A stretch of 8,177 bases of DNA from JBDUCV01 sp040003255 (GTDB lineage Bacteria > Actinomycetota > Actinomycetes > Mycobacteriales > Jatrophihabitantaceae): NCBI GenBank assembly GCA_040003255.1, contig JBDUCV010000088.1, positions 1 through 8,177 of the forward strand, read 5' to 3'. A model generated the notes under the pieces. That model did not search any database. It saw only the letters and a program-made list of their open reading frames with translations, and was not told the origin of the DNA. Made by a program: the position numbers and the translations under genes. Shown piece after piece: positions 5,887 through 8,177 of this stretch. How positions within the stretch are numbered: the first letter of the stretch is position 1; every line of letters starts with the position of its first letter.

Positions 5887-7245
5887 GTGGACCGCCAACA
5901 AGAGTTCGTGCTCCGGACGCTCGAAGAGCGTCAGATCCGCTTCGTCCGACTGTGGTTCACCGATGTGCTCGGGACGCTGAAGTCGGTGGCCGTCGCCCCG
6001 GCCGAACTCGACGGCGCGTTCGAGGAGGGCATCGGCTTCGACGGCTCGGCGATCGAGGGCTTTGCCCGTTCCAGTGAGAGCGACATGCTGGCCCGTCCGG
6101 ATCCGGCCACATTCCAGGTCCTGCCCGAGCCCGACGGCCGAGCGGCGGACTCGGCCCGGATGTTCTGCGACATCACCATGCCCGACGGTTCGCCGTCGTG
6201 GGCTGACCCCCGATATGTGCTTCGGAGGTCGCTCTCGCGGGCCGCCGAGCGCGGCTTCACCTTCTACACCCACCCCGAGATCGAATTCTTCCTGCTCAAG
6301 GACCGGCCCACCGACGGCAGCGAGCCACAGCCGATCGACAACGGCGGTTACTTCGACATGACCAGTCACGACACCGCGCACGACTTTCGCCGTGACGCGG
6401 TCGGCGCACTCGAAAGCTTGGGTATCTCGGTCGAGTTCAGCCATCACGAGGTTGCGCCTGGACAGCAGGAGATCGACCTGCGCTACGCCGACGCGCTGTC
6501 GATGGCCGACAACATCATGACGTTCAGGCACGTCATCAAGGAGGTCGCGATCGCGCACGCCGCGCATGCGACGTTCATGCCCAAGCCGTTCCGGCACCGT
6601 CCAGGCAGCGGCATGCACACCCATCTGTCGCTCTTCGAGGGCGACCACAACGCGTTTCACGACCCGTCCGACGAGTTGAACCTGTCCAAGACGGCGCGGG
6701 CGTTCATCGCTGGATTGCTGCACCATGCCCGCGAGATCACGGCGGTCACCAATCAGTGGGTGAACTCCTACAAACGGCTATTCGGCTACGCCGCGCGAGG
6801 TGAGCTGGTCGAGGCGCCGACGTTCGTCTGCTGGGGCCACGCCAATCGGTCCGCGCTGGTCCGAGTGCCGATGTACAAGCCGGGCAAGGCCAACTCGACC
6901 CGCGTGGAGATGAGGTCGCTGGACTCGGCCTGCAACCCCTATCTCGCGTTCGCGGTGTTGCTGGCCGCCGGGATGAAGGGCATCGAGCAAGGTTACGAAC
7001 TGCCGCCGGGAGCCGAGGACGACGTCTGGGCGCTGTCAGACACCGAGCGGCGCGCGCTGGGTTACGACGAGTTGCCGCACAACCTCGTCGATGCCCTGCG
7101 GGCGATGGAGGCATCCGAGCTCGTGGCCGAGACGCTCGGCGAGCACGTGTTCGACTTCTTCCTGCGTAATAAGCGCGAGGAGTGGACCGATTACCGGGCC
7201 GAGGTCACACCATTCGAGTTGCGCCGCTATCTGCCCCTGCTTTGA
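5887..7245 (+). CDS. glnA2: Glutamine synthetase, type I (GlnA2-like)
   Basis: Makes glutamine from glutamate, ammonia and ATP, as a cytosolic dodecamer in this family. The 452-residue protein follows M. tuberculosis GlnA2 closely: MDRQQEFVLRTLEER start, FDGSAIEGF latch (51-59), metal and substrate ligands Glu131 and Glu133 (EIEFF), HHEVAPGQQEID with Glu188 and Glu195, GSGMHTHLS with His244 and His246, NSYKR (293-297), NRSALVR (Arg321, Arg326) and RVEMR (Glu341, Arg343). The position of the adenylylation Tyr of classical GSI-beta is Trp381 (DDVWALS), so GlnE control is not expected. An apparent insertion of about six residues precedes Glu309 (aligned with flap Glu327). GTG at 5887 is chosen by homology. 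The frame is open upstream to 5815, and GAGGG at 5867-5871 is too far to be a good ribosome site. It lies 106 bases after ldt. Some GlnA2-like proteins act on other amino compounds, such as polyamines, so the substrate is slightly less certain than the fold. Confidence 0.94.
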   Translation: MDRQQEFVLRTLEERQIRFVRLWFTDVLGTLKSVAVAPAELDGAFEEGIGFDGSAIEGFARSSESDMLARPDPATFQVLPEPDGRAADSARMFCDITMPDGSPSWADPRYVLRRSLSRAAERGFTFYTHPEIEFFLLKDRPTDGSEPQPIDNGGYFDMTSHDTAHDFRRDAVGALESLGISVEFSHHEVAPGQQEIDLRYADALSMADNIMTFRHVIKEVAIAHAAHATFMPKPFRHRPGSGMHTHLSLFEGDHNAFHDPSDELNLSKTARAFIAGLLHHAREITAVTNQWVNSYKRLFGYAARGELVEAPTFVCWGHANRSALVRVPMYKPGKANSTRVEMRSLDSACNPYLAFAVLLAAGMKGIEQGYELPPGAEDDVWALSDTERRALGYDELPHNLVDALRAMEASELVAETLGEHVFDFFLRNKREEWTDYRAEVTPFELRRYLPLL

Positions 7246-7335
7246 CTTCGATGGGCATTGTCCCCTCCTGACCACATGCGGCACGATGCGTCCTGCGGTC
7301 CAGAGGCCTACATCACCCAGTCCGGGATGGAGTCC

Positions 7336-8177
7336 ATGAACCTCGGTCGCACGAAGACCATCGAGCAATCCATCGCCGATACCGAAGAGCCCACCCATCA
7401 GCTGCGCAAGCGGCTGGGCCCGATCGATCTCACCGTTTTCGGGGTGGGGGTGATCATCGGCACCGGCATCTTCGTGCTGACGGGCAAGGCGGCTGGGGTG
7501 CAAGCGGGCCCCGCGGTCGCGTTGTCGTTCGTGTTCGCAGTCGGCATCCCCGGCTCGCTGGGCATTTGCACCGTGCTGTATGTGGCGGTGTCGCTGGTCG
7601 TGACGGAGATGGTGAAGTACAACTCAACAAGGTCTCCGCGCCGCTCGCAGAGGCCTTCCGATCGGTCGGCAAGCCTGGCTTTGCGACCATGATCTCGGTC
7701 GGCGCCCTGTTCGGGCTCACTACCGTGATGATGATCTTGTTGCTGGGTCAGAGCCGGGTGTTCTTCGCGATGAGCCGCGACCGGCTACTGCCGTCCGGGT
7801 TCTCCAAGGTCAGCGAGCAGTCCGGCACACCGGTCCGTACCTCGATCACGACCGGCGTTGTCGTCGCGGTCATCTCGACGTTCGTTTCGCTGACCGAGCT
7901 CGCCGAGCTGGTCAATATCGGCACCCTCTTCGCCTTCATCCTGGTCGCGGTGGGGGTCCTCGTGCTGCGCCGCAAGCGTCCGGACCTGCACCGGGCGTTC
8001 CGCTGCCCTGGCGTCCCGGTCATTCCCATCCTCGCGGTGCTCGCTTCCCTGTACCTCATCCTCAACCTTCCCGCAGCCACCTGGGTGCGCTTCTTCGTGT
8101 GGATGGCAATCGGCCTTGTCGTGTACTTCGCCTACGGCGCGAGGCACAGTCGGCTCGTCACCGACCCGAACTACTCG
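7336..8177 (+). pseudogene. APC-superfamily amino acid permease, internally deleted and frameshifted (3' end outside window)
   Basis: Remnant of a cationic amino acid transporter-type (CAT/YfnA-like) permease. The start MNLGRTKTIEQSIADTEEP is typical. Next comes TM1 with the unwound substrate motif GVIIGTGIF and the beginning of TM2 (GPAVALSFVFA, to about 7539). The reading then jumps in frame to a segment belonging near TM7 (GSLGICTVLYVAVSLVVTEMVKY, to 7620). Relatives have roughly 200 residues between these points. After Tyr (7618-7620) the homologous reading moves to another frame: from 7623 it continues as LNKVSAPLAEAF, then GQSRVFFAMSRDRLLP, NIGTLFAF, RRKRPDL and the last membrane segments, open to the window end. 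The unshifted frame stops after 7692. Inserting four bases (codon context YNQLNK) would restore it. ATG at 7327 is an alternative start; GGAG at 7329-7332 is too close to 7336 to decide. Lacking TM3-TM6, it should not transport. The 3' part starts its own ATG at 7689, but expression is doubtful. Confidence 0.82.

Noticed and set aside
5833..6726. Minus-strand open frame of 297 codons opposite glnA2
   Set aside because: Antisense shadow of a well-conserved gene, composition typical of a reversed frame, no motif.
7246..7335. Terminator or small gene between glnA2 and the permease remnant
   Set aside because: No stem with T-run and no ORF with a credible start; the upstream in-frame TTG at 7258 adds a non-homologous stretch.
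1..8177. Search for a mobile element, defence system, CRISPR array or tRNA
   Set aside because: No transposase, integrase, terminal inverted repeats, regularly spaced repeats or cloverleaf seen; all intact genes are ordinary housekeeping or cell-wall genes.

Overview
The window is high-GC chromosomal DNA with GTG and ATG starts, strong G/C preference at third codon positions and an actinobacterial gene set: a lysine/alanine-rich histone-like tail, an RNB-family ribonuclease of the short actinobacterial type, a lipoprotein L,D-transpeptidase with Ig-like domains, and a GlnA2-type glutamine synthetase. It most likely comes from an actinomycete (phylum Actinomycetota). The genus cannot be fixed from the sequence. 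The panB/glnA2 neighbourhood resembles the one I recall from Mycobacterium tuberculosis (panB and glnA2 a few genes apart).

Layout, left to right. 1-109: the last codons of a truncated gene encoding a Lys/Ala/Thr/Arg repeat tail, probably an HU-like nucleoid protein. 142-1545 (+): RNB-domain exoribonuclease. 1583-2416 (-): panB, ketopantoate hydroxymethyltransferase, convergent with the ribonuclease gene. 2523-4253 (-): nadE, glutamine-dependent NAD+ synthetase, upstream of panB on the same strand. 4254-4502: divergent control region with two consecutive inverted repeats. 4503-5780 (+): lipoprotein L,D-transpeptidase. 5887-7245 (+): glnA2. 7336-8177 (+, runs off the end): an APC-superfamily amino acid permease gene that looks inactivated by an in-frame loss of about 200 codons and a further frameshift.

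How the genes relate. nadE and panB serve two cofactor pathways, NAD and pantothenate/CoA, and may be co-transcribed. NadE uses glutamine as nitrogen donor, and a glutamine synthetase homologue lies on the other side of the divergent region. The L,D-transpeptidase remodels peptidoglycan by 3-3 cross-links and is probably an independent unit. The permease may once have supplied amino acids, but its membrane core is largely missing.

I found no mobile element, CRISPR array, tRNA or rRNA, and nothing that looks like a new multi-gene system. The most informative oddities are local: an apparent insertion of about six residues beside the active-site Glu flap of GlnA2, the two-lesion permease gene, paired inverted repeats in the nadE/ldt divergent region, and a tandem duplication that copies the ldt stop codon.
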